Shown: positions 27,082-35,976 of the stretch, piece by piece | How the letters are laid out: the number at the start of each line of letters is the position of its first letter | How positions within the stretch are numbered: position 1 is the first letter of the stretch | Source of the DNA: Kordia sp. | GTDB lineage: Bacteria; Bacteroidota; Bacteroidia; Flavobacteriales; Flavobacteriaceae | Assembly (NCBI GenBank): GCA_002733415.1 | Contig: NVVR01000010.1 | Span: 1-64,000 of the forward strand | Length of the DNA: 64,000 nucleotides | Direction of reading: 5' to 3' | The notes under the pieces: generated by a model | What the model saw: the letters and a program-made list of their open reading frames with translations, nothing else | What the model was told of the DNA's origin: nothing | Database searches by the model: none | Program-made: the position numbers and the translations under genes

Positions 27082-27898
27082 TTTGAATGTATTTTTTATT
27101 GGTTATAAGTTTATAATTATTGCGTATTAAAATTGTATTATACAATTAAAGAAAACTGTATCTAATCGGCTCTTTCACTATACTTAAGAAGTAAAATTGG
27201 TTTCTAAAATATAGCTACAGTAGTTTAATTATATTTCTTGTTTTTAATGGAATAAATTTATTAATTGCCTTTAAAATATTTAAGCGTATAAATACCTGTT
27301 TTAAAGTACTTATACGCTTAAATATTGTAGTTATAAATATGAAAAGTTTTTGAAAGAATGTGAAATTAAAAACTTAAATTTTACCGAATACAGCTCATTT
27401 TTATTGAAGAATTGAATAAAAAAAGGCATCAATTTTAAACATAATAATATAGATATTTGCCCCTTTTGGGATACATGTTTTTAGGAGTAAGTAGTCGATT
27501 ACACAAAAAAAAATCAGAATTCAATCTTAAACCCCTCAAACATTAGAGTTTGAAATTAGTTTATATGCAATTTAAATTTTACTAGTTAGCTTAACTATTA
27601 CTTCGTTATCATATCCTGAAAAACGAAATGCATTTAAATTTCGATAGTCTATTATTACTATTGGTGTATTACTAGAAGCTACTGATTATTTTTATTTTAA
27701 AGTTATGCAAGATTCTGTTTGCATCTAGATACAGATTAGTAATATGTTGTTAATTAATTTAAAGTTTTAAGTGCTATTTATAATATTATAAAAGGATATT
27801 CTTATCATGAATTCACCAAGTCAAATAAACTTATAATATTCAATAGATAAGATAATTGTCAGGTCCTAAATATAATCGTTCAATTCATCTGTATTTAT
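27082..27898. other. Gene-less AT-rich interval with one strong inverted repeat
   Basis: No convincing complete gene. A 17-bp perfect inverted repeat (27275-27291 with 27310-27326, arm AATATTTAAGCGTATAA, 18-base spacer) lies about 200 bases upstream of the amine oxidase pseudogene start and has no T run. On the minus strand near 27590-27705 a short open stretch reads TPIVIIDYRNLNAFRF before a stop; it may be the tail of a lost gene. Confidence 0.5.
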
Positions 27899-27940
27899 CT
27901 AAAACACTTTTTAGAGAAAATGCTCTAAAGAGTGTTTTAG
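27899..27940 (-). terminator. Terminator of the sigma/anti-sigma operon
   Basis: An 18-bp stem (27899-27916 with 27923-27940, one T:G wobble, loop AAAATG), 10 bases beyond the anti-sigma stop codon. There is no long T run on the minus strand. Confidence 0.7.
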
Positions 27941-27950
27941 CCTTTGTTTA

Positions 27951-28766
27951 CTATTTTAAATCTTTTTTAATTTTTAAAGCCTGTTTATAATTATAGTTAT
28001 TTTTATTTGATAAAATAACATTTAAAGTCTCTTGTGTTTTTCTCTTATTATCTTGCTTTAGATATACCAATAACTTATACCAATTACCTCTTGAACTTGC
28101 TATTGTATCTAGTTGTATAAATACATCAAAAACTTGTAAGGCTTCATTATAATTGCCATTAAAAAAATATGAAGCCCCTACTTTTAATAAGCTATAAGCA
28201 TGAAACGTTTCACTCCCATTTTGCATAATTTCATAATGACTTGTAATAGCATTATAGTCTTTAGATTCATATAATTTTTCTATTATGGCAACTTCATCTC
28301 CTTTTTCAATTAAGGATGGAATGCCTTCCCAGTCGGCATAATTATTATAATGATCTTCTAGGGAATCATTTCCTAACAAATAAGGAAGATTAATACTCGC
28401 AAACAACAAAAAAGAAGCCGCTATTGCTACAAAATAAAATTTCTTACGTTTGTTTAGCTTCTTATTAATTACATTATAATACTCTTCTTCTGCTTTTTTA
28501 ACATTAATAGACACATTTTGCAACGTTGCACTTTTCAATTCCTTTTTAATATTTTGCAATGCTTCTCCATGACTTCTTTTATCTAAAGTATGCCAATCTT
28601 TTTCGTTAAAAGATTCTTTCAATGACATATAAATAAATACCTCCTCCTTTAATATTTCATCTGCTTCCATTCTACTTTCAAAAGATAACTTATCTTTCAA
28701 GGACATCATGTCATTTATATATGCATCTATCATTTCATGCATTTTGTCTTCTTTATTTGAATTCAT
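27951..28766 (-). CDS. Membrane anti-sigma-like protein with C-terminal TPR domain
   Basis: A 271-residue single-pass protein. The N-terminal 108 residues are soluble and resemble the cytoplasmic part of Bacteroidota anti-sigma proteins (MIDAYINDMMSLKDKLSFESRM...), without a zinc motif. A single TM helix spans about 109-131 (KKFYFVAIAASFLLFASINL). The extracytoplasmic C-terminal 140 residues contain TPR-like pairs (LLKVGASYFFNGNYNEALQV). It starts on the last base of the ECF sigma gene (1-base overlap), which indicates coupled expression. I infer that it holds the sigma factor inactive and that its TPR domain senses or is cleaved outside the cytoplasm. The family call rests on context and topology. 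Confidence 0.75.
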   Translation of the reverse strand: MNSNKEDKMHEMIDAYINDMMSLKDKLSFESRMEADEILKEEVFIYMSLKESFNEKDWHTLDKRSHGEALQNIKKELKSATLQNVSINVKKAEEEYYNVINKKLNKRKKFYFVAIAASFLLFASINLPYLLGNDSLEDHYNNYADWEGIPSLIEKGDEVAIIEKLYESKDYNAITSHYEIMQNGSETFHAYSLLKVGASYFFNGNYNEALQVFDVFIQLDTIASSRGNWYKLLVYLKQDNKRKTQETLNVILSNKNNYNYKQALKIKKDLK

Positions 28767-29320
28767 TATGCTTGTTTTTTATAACGGAAATCCGCTTTTA
28801 TTAATTGTACAACTTTGGCTCTACATTTATAAACACGCTGTCTAACTACATTTATTGAGTTATACGACAAGTCTTTCATTATTTCTTCATAGCTCATTCC
28901 ATTAAAGTAAATACTCAGTATTTCTTTACAATTATCAGATAATAATTGAAATTTCTCTTGGTAAAACTCTAAGTGTTTTTGCTCTATAGTAAAAGTAGCC
29001 AAACTATCTTCTTTATTAACTAGTGGTAATACTCCGTCTTTCATTACCCATTCTTTTTTATTTTTTAATGTACTTCTCCAAATATTCTTACATATAGTGA
29101 ATAAATAGGCCTCAAAAGAGGCTATTTGTAAAGGAGACTCTCTATGCTTCATTATTAAATACATTAATGCGTCATGAAAAACATCTTGTACATCCTCATG
29201 CCTGCCATTATTTCTCAATATAAAAACCTGTATTTTAGGGTGAAAACGATTATATATATCCAATATTATCTTGTTATCGCCATCTATTAGAGCTTGTAAA
29301 TACTTCTCGCTTTCTTGCAT
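28766..29320 (-). CDS. ECF-type RNA polymerase sigma-70 factor
   Basis: A 184-residue group IV sigma factor. Region 2 is at about 25-90 (DVQDVFHDALMYLIMKH, FEAYLFTICKNIWRS) and region 4 at about 125-178 (LSDNCKEILSIYFNGMSYEE, then a helix-turn-helix ending VRQRVYKCRAKV). No region 1.1 or 3 is present. It is the first gene of the sigma/anti-sigma operon, transcribed away from the S8 peptidase gene with 279 bases between start codons. A GGGTAATG promoter-like element lies in that interval pointing toward the S8 gene. I infer that this sigma factor reads the GGGTAATG-N16-ACTWG elements. Confidence 0.93.
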   Translation of the reverse strand: MQESEKYLQALIDGDNKIILDIYNRFHPKIQVFILRNNGRHEDVQDVFHDALMYLIMKHRESPLQIASFEAYLFTICKNIWRSTLKNKKEWVMKDGVLPLVNKEDSLATFTIEQKHLEFYQEKFQLLSDNCKEILSIYFNGMSYEEIMKDLSYNSINVVRQRVYKCRAKVVQLIKADFRYKKQA

Positions 29321-29368
29321 AGTTTTATCAGAGTAAAGTCAAAAATAATTGAAATTTATTTAATTTGC

Positions 29369-29400
29369 GGGTAATGTTTTTAATTATTTTATACTAGGTA
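29369..29400 (+). promoter_or_regulatory. Putative ECF promoter upstream of the S8 peptidase gene
   Basis: GGGTAATG at 29369-29376, a 16-base spacer, then ACTAGG at 29393-29398. The same -35-like octamer and spacing occur at 33993 and 35877. The predicted start would leave a leader of nearly 200 nt before ATG 29600, longer than at the other two sites. Confidence 0.6.
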
Positions 29401-29599
29401 GTATTATGACAATTTTCAAGATAATTTTATATAACCTATTTTTTTAATATAAATGTATAATATGAACATATCAAGAAATCAAACCATATGCCCTCCTGAT
29501 TTCAACCATACCATTGTAAAGATAATGACTCACACTTAGTCAATAAAAAAACAAATATTATAGACTAAACTAATAATAACAATACTAAACCTTATAATA

Positions 29600-30892
29600 A
29601 TGAAAAAATTAATAATACTTGTACTATCTTTTTCTTTTCTTTTTTTTGCTTGTTCTGATCTAGATAGTGATGGTTTTATGTATAATAGCCATTCCATTGA
29701 AAATGTAAGAATTAAACCCTCTCGATTAGGTAATAAAAAGCCTAAAAACATCCCTGTACTTTCTAAAACAGAACTTATAATACAATATGTACCTGGAACT
29801 ACAGCAATACAAAAATCTAATTTAAGAGGATTATATAATGTAATATCTTATGAAGTTTGTGCCTCTTGTATGGACTTTAATCTTGAAAAATGGAATTTTG
29901 GACCTGATGTAGATTTAGAATCTAAACTGGGATCTATAATGCCTGAAGAGGAAGATGGTGGTATTGAAGGTATTATTAATGTTGATAAGGAGTTTTATTT
30001 TGAGTATGAAACAGAAAACTATACATTAACAGGTGGTACAGGTAACACATCATATACTTCTAAAATGGTAAGCCCTAGTACTAATTCTATTACTATAGCA
30101 GTTTTAGATACAGGGATAGATGTTAATTACTCAGTATTTGATAGAAATAGATTTTTACATAATGGTAGTACAGATCCTATAAATGAAATTGTTTCTGGAT
30201 GGGACTTCGTTAATGATGATGACAATTGCTACGATGATTATTTAGATTTACATGGGACAGCAGTAAGTAGTATTATTAGCAACTCTTTAGACCAACTAAA
30301 CATTCCTCATAACATTCTTCCAGTAAAAGTATCTAACTCGGAAGGTAAATCATCACGTTTTGAAGTAATTTGTGGAACTGCTTTTGCTATAGAGCGTGCA
30401 GATATTATAAATATGAGTTTAGGTTGGTATGATTATGATGGTAGTGGAATAGATTTTGCGGATGATATTTTACAAACCATTATTGCGTCACACATGCACG
30501 ATGTATTAGTTGTAACTTCTGCTGGTAATTGGGCAAATAATAACGACGGTTGGGGTTCTGATTTTAAACATTATCCTTCTAACTATGATTTAAAGAATGT
30601 TACTGCTATAGCTGCTAGTAATGCTAACAGCACAGATATAGCTTACTTTTCTAATTACGGGCAGTCTACTGTAGATTTCTTTGCCAAAGGACAAGAAATC
30701 CCGTTTGATAGCACCTATATAAACGGAACCTCGTTCTCTGCTCCGGTTGTTTCTGCTGTAGCGGCTAAATATTTATATAATTCAGGAATGTCACTAAGCC
30801 CCAGTGGGATTATATCTAAACTTAATTTAGGAGGAGATTATTTATATACTTCTAAACCCACTTTCTACTCTAAATTGATAGAGCTAGATTAA
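29600..30892 (+). CDS. S8 (subtilisin-family) serine peptidase, lipoprotein
   Basis: A 430-residue exported protease. The signal peptide has a lipobox ending FFAC (Cys18). A propeptide-like region follows to about residue 160. The catalytic triad is complete: Asp170 in VLDTGID, His218 in DLHGTAV, Ser378 in NGTSFSAP, with the oxyanion Asn310 in SAGN. No T9SS tail or extra domain is present, so it is probably a membrane-anchored protease on the extracytoplasmic side. It is divergent from the sigma/anti-sigma pair, preceded by the GGGTAATG element, and followed by its own terminator and then the CHAT gene. A role in anti-sigma cleavage or effector maturation is inferred. Confidence 0.93.
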   Translation: MKKLIILVLSFSFLFFACSDLDSDGFMYNSHSIENVRIKPSRLGNKKPKNIPVLSKTELIIQYVPGTTAIQKSNLRGLYNVISYEVCASCMDFNLEKWNFGPDVDLESKLGSIMPEEEDGGIEGIINVDKEFYFEYETENYTLTGGTGNTSYTSKMVSPSTNSITIAVLDTGIDVNYSVFDRNRFLHNGSTDPINEIVSGWDFVNDDDNCYDDYLDLHGTAVSSIISNSLDQLNIPHNILPVKVSNSEGKSSRFEVICGTAFAIERADIINMSLGWYDYDGSGIDFADDILQTIIASHMHDVLVVTSAGNWANNNDGWGSDFKHYPSNYDLKNVTAIAASNANSTDIAYFSNYGQSTVDFFAKGQEIPFDSTYINGTSFSAPVVSAVAAKYLYNSGMSLSPSGIISKLNLGGDYLYTSKPTFYSKLIELD

Positions 30893-30899
30893 ATTTGGC

Positions 30900-30939
30900 A
30901 ACAAACGTAAATCTAGTAAGTTTACGTTTGTTACTTTTA
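30900..30939 (+). terminator. Terminator after the S8 peptidase gene
   Basis: A perfect 12-bp stem (30900-30911 with 30921-30932, arm AACAAACGTAAA), 7 bases after the stop, followed by ACTTTTAT. It may only partly separate the S8 and CHAT genes. Confidence 0.8.
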
Positions 30940-31125
30940 TTATAAACAATCCCCAAATAGGGAATTTAATAAGCTTAAAAATTATATACAGTAACTAGAA
31001 TACACTATTTAAAAGAAAAATTTAAAGTTAATTTAGTCAAGTTTAAATATTATGAGCATAATATTTATCTTGCAATCATTTTTTTATTAAATCAAATATT
31101 TGTTTTAATTCAATATTCTTTAAAT

Positions 31126-33849
31126 ATGTCTTTGTTTATAAGCCGGCTATTATCTTGTACTATAATACTTAGTTGCTTTAGTAGCATAGCACAAAAAAAA
31201 AATCACCCAAAAGTTTTATCCATAAAAAAAGACAAGTCATTAAATAACTATGAAAAAACAGCAAAAACAAGAGCTCTTTTAATAGATTCTGATTTTTTAA
31301 TTAATATTGAAAATATTAGTGATGTATATCATCAAATAGGAACATATTTATATTATAATAAAGACTATAATCAAGCAATATTAGAACTACAAAAAGCTAT
31401 TGATATTAGAGAAACAACTCCAGAATTAAATTATAAACTGGACAATAGCTTATATAATATTGCTCAACAATATCGTTTTATAAATAACATTGAGCAACAC
31501 GAATATTTTTTAAATAAAATAATTAAAAATGGTAACCACAACAGGTATACTTATAAAGCATACAATAAGTTAGGAGAGTTATTTATAATAAATGGAGATT
31601 ATTTTAGAGCCTTACAATATTTTGAAATAGTAATTAACTCATTTCCTAGCTATAATGATCAAAAAATTTTAATACTAGCATACAAATACGCTATTACAGC
31701 ATACAGCTATATTAATAATTTATCGAATGATGACTTGATTAAAGTTGAGTTGTATTCTCAGAAACTTGAAAGTATTGATCAATCAATAAACATTGGCTTA
31801 AATAATAATTTGGCTAAGATTTATAAAGGAATTGGTCATAAAGAAAAAGCTATTGAGTACTTAAAAAAAATACTACCCATAGCATTAAAAAGGAAAAGAT
31901 ATAACGATGCTGGAACTATAAGCCATAATATTGCCGTATTATACTCTGAATCAAAAAATAATGCACTAGCGAATAAATACTATAAAAAAGCATTAGGAAT
32001 TACTAATAATATAATAACTATAGCTGACACTCATTACAATCAGGGATTTTATTTACAAACTAAAACTTCTATAGACAAAAATGCGTATTATGATAAGGCA
32101 TTAAATATTGCTCTTAAACTTAAAGATACTATCAAACCTCTTGACTATTTACCTTCCATTGATGATATTAAAGCGTCACAATATAAAATAGACATATTAG
32201 GCTATTTAATTAATAAAGCTAATAATTTTGTTATAGCTTATAATGAAGAACATAAAAGAATATACTTAGAACACTCTAAAAGCACTTTATATTTAATTGA
32301 CCAATTGGTATCCTTAATTAGATTTGAAAGTTCCAGTAATGACTCTAAACTCTTCTGGATTAACAAAGGGGTGGATTCTTATATGTTAGCAGTAAAAGTG
32401 TGTTATTTATTAAATGACACTGCTGCGGCTTTTTATTTTATGGAAAAAAATAAATCACTACTTCTGTTAGAAAACTTAAATGCTACTCATGAAAAAGAAA
32501 GGTTAAAAATTCCTGATTCTATATTAAAAAGAGAATTTAATTTGCGTTATGCTATCTTATCCATAGAAAATAAACGTCATAAAACTTCTAATAATAATAT
32601 ACAAACTAAATTATACTTAGAAAAAGAAAATACTTATGCTCATTTTTTAGATTCAATTAGAACACTTTACCCTACGTATTTTAATTCTAAGAAAGAACCT
32701 GAAATTTTGTCATTAGAAGAGCTTAGAAAAAGGCATGTTTCCAAAACGACTAATTATATAGAATATATTCTAAACGATGAATTAGGCTATGGATTTTTTT
32801 GCAGTGAAGGGCAATCAATACTTTTTGAAATAAAAAACATTCCCGAATTATTAAATGCAATTGACACTTTAAAGACATTACTAAACCACCCTATTATTTA
32901 TAGTAAAGATAATAAGCTATATAACGAAACAGCTTTTTCTATTTATAAAAAAGTGTTTCCGTTTAGAAACTCCCTACAACTAATTTCTAATAAAAAATTA
33001 GTTGTGGTACCAGACTATAAGCTTAAAAGTTTACCTTTTGAAGCCTTAATTACCAAACCAAACAACACAGATTTTATTCAAGGTTATTTAATTAAACAAA
33101 ATATTGAAGTCTCTTACTATCAATCTGCCTCTGTTTTTAAGCAGATTGAAAAACAAAATCGTTCAGCTAAAAAGCAACTTATAGCTTTTGCTCCTATTGT
33201 ATTTAATTATGATTCGTTACCAAGTTTACAACGTAGTAAAACAGAAATGGACCATATTTCCTCCTTACTTCCTACTACGCTATTAAAAAATGAAAAAGCA
33301 ACAACTACTGCCTTTATTTCTAGTTTAAACGATTATGATATTGTACATATAAACACGCATGCTGGTATTAATGATGATAACGAACCATGGTTAGCTTTTT
33401 CAGATAAAAAAATACACCTTAAAGAATTATATGGTATAAATAATCAAGCTAATTTAGTAATATTAGATGCTTGCAAAAGTGCTTCTGGAAAACTCTTAAA
33501 AGGTGAAGGTGTTATGAGTTTATCTCGAGGATTTTTCTATAGTGGTTCAAAAAGTGTTATTGCATCGCTATGGAATGTTAATGAAAAGTCTAATAATAAA
33601 ATTTTAATTTCTTTTTATAATGGTATAAAACAAGGGCAAACAAAATCCAAAGCTTTACATAATGCCAAATTAAAATATTTAAGTAATCACCAAAACAGTG
33701 AATTATCTCCATATTTTTGGTCCTCACTTATACTTACTGGTGATACAAAAGCCATAGATTTCAATAAGACCTCCAATCTATACCTTATTCTTATTGGAGT
33801 CATATTCCTTATTCTAATTCTTTTTTTGAAGAAATTAAAAGTCTACTAG
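31126..33849 (+). CDS. TPR-CHAT cysteine peptidase with signal peptide and C-terminal membrane anchor
   Basis: A 907-residue protein. A signal peptide at 1-23 ends SSIAQ. TPR-like repeats fill about 50-400 (YNQAILELQKAIDI, KEKAIEYLKKILPIAL, NALANKYYKKALGI). A helical linker follows, and the CHAT caspase-like domain occupies about 590-875. The catalytic dyad is His745 (HINTHAG) and Cys783 (ILDACKSASG); SLSRGFFYSGSKSVIASLW and SPYFWSSLILTGD are family signatures. One TM helix (LILIGVIFLILILFL) plus a short basic tail KKLKVY close the protein. The topology puts both TPR and CHAT domains outside the cytoplasm, on the same side as the anti-sigma TPR domain. Its target is unknown; the anti-sigma protein or the lipoproteins encoded downstream are candidates. 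Confidence 0.92.
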   Translation: MSLFISRLLSCTIILSCFSSIAQKKNHPKVLSIKKDKSLNNYEKTAKTRALLIDSDFLINIENISDVYHQIGTYLYYNKDYNQAILELQKAIDIRETTPELNYKLDNSLYNIAQQYRFINNIEQHEYFLNKIIKNGNHNRYTYKAYNKLGELFIINGDYFRALQYFEIVINSFPSYNDQKILILAYKYAITAYSYINNLSNDDLIKVELYSQKLESIDQSINIGLNNNLAKIYKGIGHKEKAIEYLKKILPIALKRKRYNDAGTISHNIAVLYSESKNNALANKYYKKALGITNNIITIADTHYNQGFYLQTKTSIDKNAYYDKALNIALKLKDTIKPLDYLPSIDDIKASQYKIDILGYLINKANNFVIAYNEEHKRIYLEHSKSTLYLIDQLVSLIRFESSSNDSKLFWINKGVDSYMLAVKVCYLLNDTAAAFYFMEKNKSLLLLENLNATHEKERLKIPDSILKREFNLRYAILSIENKRHKTSNNNIQTKLYLEKENTYAHFLDSIRTLYPTYFNSKKEPEILSLEELRKRHVSKTTNYIEYILNDELGYGFFCSEGQSILFEIKNIPELLNAIDTLKTLLNHPIIYSKDNKLYNETAFSIYKKVFPFRNSLQLISNKKLVVVPDYKLKSLPFEALITKPNNTDFIQGYLIKQNIEVSYYQSASVFKQIEKQNRSAKKQLIAFAPIVFNYDSLPSLQRSKTEMDHISSLLPTTLLKNEKATTTAFISSLNDYDIVHINTHAGINDDNEPWLAFSDKKIHLKELYGINNQANLVILDACKSASGKLLKGEGVMSLSRGFFYSGSKSVIASLWNVNEKSNNKILISFYNGIKQGQTKSKALHNAKLKYLSNHQNSELSPYFWSSLILTGDTKAIDFNKTSNLYLILIGVIFLILILFLKKLKVY

Positions 33850-33922
33850 TACACAAATAAATTACATTAAAATACTTCCTTAACAATATTGAATAGTTAA
33901 TCTTCTATTTTCAATATATGCT

Positions 33923-33966
33923 ATTTTTCATGTGTTAAAAAAAGTTTTTTTTGACACATGAAAAAT
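33923..33966 (+). terminator. Long bidirectional hairpin after the CHAT gene
   Basis: A 22-bp stem (33923-33944 with 33945-33966, a T:G and a terminal G:T) whose inner arms are A-rich and T-rich; outer arm ATTTTTCATGTGT. It lies 73 bases after the CHAT stop and 26 bases before the next GGGTAATG element, so it insulates the peptidase genes from the exported-protein genes. Confidence 0.75.
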
Positions 33967-33992
33967 TAATGTTTCTTTTTCTGAAAAATTAC

Positions 33993-34022
33993 GGGTAATG
34001 AAATTCCAATTTCAATACTTGT
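33993..34022 (+). promoter_or_regulatory. Putative ECF promoter of the exported lipoprotein pair
   Basis: GGGTAATG at 33993-34000, a 16-base spacer, then ACTTGT at 34017. Downstream the leader carries TAGATCGATC, then CCGAAAAAC and TTAAAAGAGTA, before ATG 34098. The same elements in the same order follow the site at 35877. Confidence 0.7.
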
Positions 34023-34097
34023 GTGTAGATCGATCTAAATTATACGTGCAAGCCGAAAAACGTAACTTAAAAGAGTAGGTAAATTATAACACATATT

Positions 34098-34721
34098 ATG
34101 AAAATTAAAAAACTAATCGTAACACTTTCAGTAGCAACTATTTTATTAAGTAGTTGTAGCAATGACGAAAGCATTGATACACTTCCATTAATTAATAGTG
34201 AGTTGTCTAGTCCTAATCAAGAAAATGAAAAAATCACAATACATATTGTAGAAACCGATGATATTGTTGAAGTAAACTCTATAGAAGAGGCTGTGTATTT
34301 TATTGAAAATAAATACAGTGATAAAGTATGGGCAAATAGCACTCTAGAAAAAATACAACTATTAAAAAACGAACTTGATTATTCTAAAAACTTAAATTTA
34401 GAAGACCCAACTATAGAAGAAGAATATGCTAAACACATAAAAAGTAAATATAGTAAGAGTAAAATAAGTACTAGTGGTATACTTTGGGATAACTCAAGCC
34501 TTACAGGGTTTTTAAGTGTCACTACCGTGCCTTTTAACCTAAAAAGTAGTAAGGTAAATAGAGCGTCTGCTTGGCAATGTATTACTCCTGGAGCAGTTAT
34601 TCTTTGCGATAAAAAATGGTTTAGAGGTAAAAAAGTTATAGTTGTTGGATTACCTATACTTTCAGTTCAATTAGGAGGTGCTTATTATAACTTTGATAAT
34701 CAAACAGATTCTTTCTTCTAA
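34098..34721 (+). CDS. Lipoprotein of unknown function in the CHAT/S8 locus
   Basis: A 207-residue exported protein. The signal peptide has a lipobox at LLSSC (Cys20), followed by an acidic segment (NDESIDTLP). I recognise no domain. The middle is charged and helical (TLEKIQLLKNELDYSKNLN) and the last 60 residues are more hydrophobic with two Cys (AWQCITPGAVILCDKKW). It is the first gene after a GGGTAATG element and is followed 99 bases later by another lipoprotein gene without an intervening terminator, so the two are probably cotranscribed. It is a candidate target of, or partner for, the locus peptidases. Confidence 0.8.
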   Translation: MKIKKLIVTLSVATILLSSCSNDESIDTLPLINSELSSPNQENEKITIHIVETDDIVEVNSIEEAVYFIENKYSDKVWANSTLEKIQLLKNELDYSKNLNLEDPTIEEEYAKHIKSKYSKSKISTSGILWDNSSLTGFLSVTTVPFNLKSSKVNRASAWQCITPGAVILCDKKWFRGKKVIVVGLPILSVQLGGAYYNFDNQTDSFF

Positions 34722-34820
34722 TATAAAATAAAACAATTTTATAAAAACAAATTGGTACAAATCAAAGGAGTACCCAAAAAAAACTTTAACAGAGTTGGAA
34801 ATTAATTCACAACAAATATT

Positions 34821-35780
34821 ATGAGAAAAATAATAAACAAACATATCCTTTTAACATTTTTTAGCTTTTTTTGTCTTTTATCATGCACTGAAGAAGAATT
34901 ATTATTTGAAGAAAAAGAAGTTAATACACAAATAGTAAACCTTAATACTTTCGAAGGTGATTACTTTAAAATTAAATCAGATGGAAATATACTTATATTC
35001 AAAAGTGTTGATGATTATGCGAAAGTAGTTACAAACCCAACTGATGAAATGCGTAATGAATTTATTGGTAAAGTTTCCAATATGAATCACATTACTTATG
35101 CAAAAAAGAATAAAAATAGCAAAAATAAATCTTTAATCAAAGATGACTATTTTTCTCAAATCTTAAATAAAGATAATGCTGTACAAATTGGAAACTATAT
35201 TTATAAGGTAAATAAAGAAAATGAAACTGTATTTGTTTTACCAACTGAATTTAAGGATCAATATTCAGATTTAATAAATGAAAATTTAAATAATATAAAT
35301 ATTCAGCAATATTCAACTGATGATGATGTTATTAGTTTAGTTGAAAGTGGTACGTCATCATTATTTGAACGTTGTAAGGAAGATGCAGCTGGAGCAAGAA
35401 ACCAAGCAAAAGGGTTTCTTACTCCTGGTAATAGATTATTTACCATGTATGCTAATTATGAAAAATTTGGAATTTATTGTTCAGCAAGCCTAATTGTTAC
35501 CTCTAGTGCTACATTTGGACAATACAATAGAATATACATCCAAATGGAAAACATTTGGCATAAAGCTAAATGTAGAGGTGCTGTAGGACCATATTCTCAA
35601 CCATGGTGGAGCGGAGGAAGCCAAAACGGCTATTCAAAAGGTTTTCAAGTTTATAGTGGTACTCGAAGGTTAAATGGTTACCATTTAAAAGCTAGAGCTA
35701 GGTATGAAGAAGGTACTACTTCAAATTATACAACCTACTTTACAAATTGGTCTGAAATTGAAGCTAATAGCCCATACTAA
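34821..35780 (+). CDS. Lipoprotein of unknown function, paralogue of the frameshifted gene at 38398
   Basis: A 319-residue exported protein with lipobox FFCLLSC (Cys22). Residues about 50-85 (ILIFKSVDDYAKVVTNPTDE MRNEFIGK, broken here for length) have a clear counterpart in the product of 38398-39524 (ILEFISFKEFYFAINSFSDM, then NEEQRILWGK). A GNYIYKVN turn lies in the middle, and the C-terminal 120 residues are rich in Tyr, Trp and Gly (QPWWSGGSQNGYSKGFQVYS), as in secreted binding domains. Function is unknown. It is cotranscribed with the preceding lipoprotein gene and closed by a strong terminator at 35801. Confidence 0.8.
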   Translation: MRKIINKHILLTFFSFFCLLSCTEEELLFEEKEVNTQIVNLNTFEGDYFKIKSDGNILIFKSVDDYAKVVTNPTDEMRNEFIGKVSNMNHITYAKKNKNSKNKSLIKDDYFSQILNKDNAVQIGNYIYKVNKENETVFVLPTEFKDQYSDLINENLNNINIQQYSTDDDVISLVESGTSSLFERCKEDAAGARNQAKGFLTPGNRLFTMYANYEKFGIYCSASLIVTSSATFGQYNRIYIQMENIWHKAKCRGAVGPYSQPWWSGGSQNGYSKGFQVYSGTRRLNGYHLKARARYEEGTTSNYTTYFTNWSEIEANSPY

Positions 35781-35800
35781 CTAAGAATTTATACTACCCT

Positions 35801-35835
35801 AAACCGTCTAAAAAAGGAATTTTAGACGGTTTTTT
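35801..35835 (+). terminator. Rho-independent terminator of the lipoprotein pair
   Basis: A perfect stem AAACCGTCTAAAA with TTTTAGACGGTTT, followed by TTT, 20 bases after the stop at 35780. Confidence 0.92.
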
Positions 35836-35876
35836 GGTGCTTATAAACTTTTTAAAAATATTTATTTGAAATAAGT

Positions 35877-35906
35877 GGGTAATGAAATTTGAATACTGCT
35901 ACTTGT
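35877..35906 (+). promoter_or_regulatory. Putative ECF promoter of the T9SS cargo gene
   Basis: GGGTAATG at 35877-35884, a 16-base spacer, then ACTTGT at 35901, followed by TAGATCGATC, CCGAAAAAC and TTAAAAGAGTA before ATG 35977. It matches the site at 33993 far beyond the promoter core. Confidence 0.7.
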
Positions 35907-35976
35907 TTATAGATCGATCAAAAGGTGGACCCCGAAAAACCTATTTAAAAGAGTAAGGAACAAAAAAATAACCAAA

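Noticed and set aside
29470-29545. A 25-codon upstream open frame in the S8 leader
   Set aside because: It is short, has no start-site evidence beyond an ATG, and nothing indicates translation.
27951-33849. A type III-E CRISPR (Craspase) locus, because TPR-CHAT, a sigma factor and an anti-sigma-like gene occur together
   Set aside because: There is no Cas7-11 gene, no CRISPR array and no adaptation gene in the window, and the CHAT protein has a signal peptide and a membrane anchor. Only the general logic is shared.
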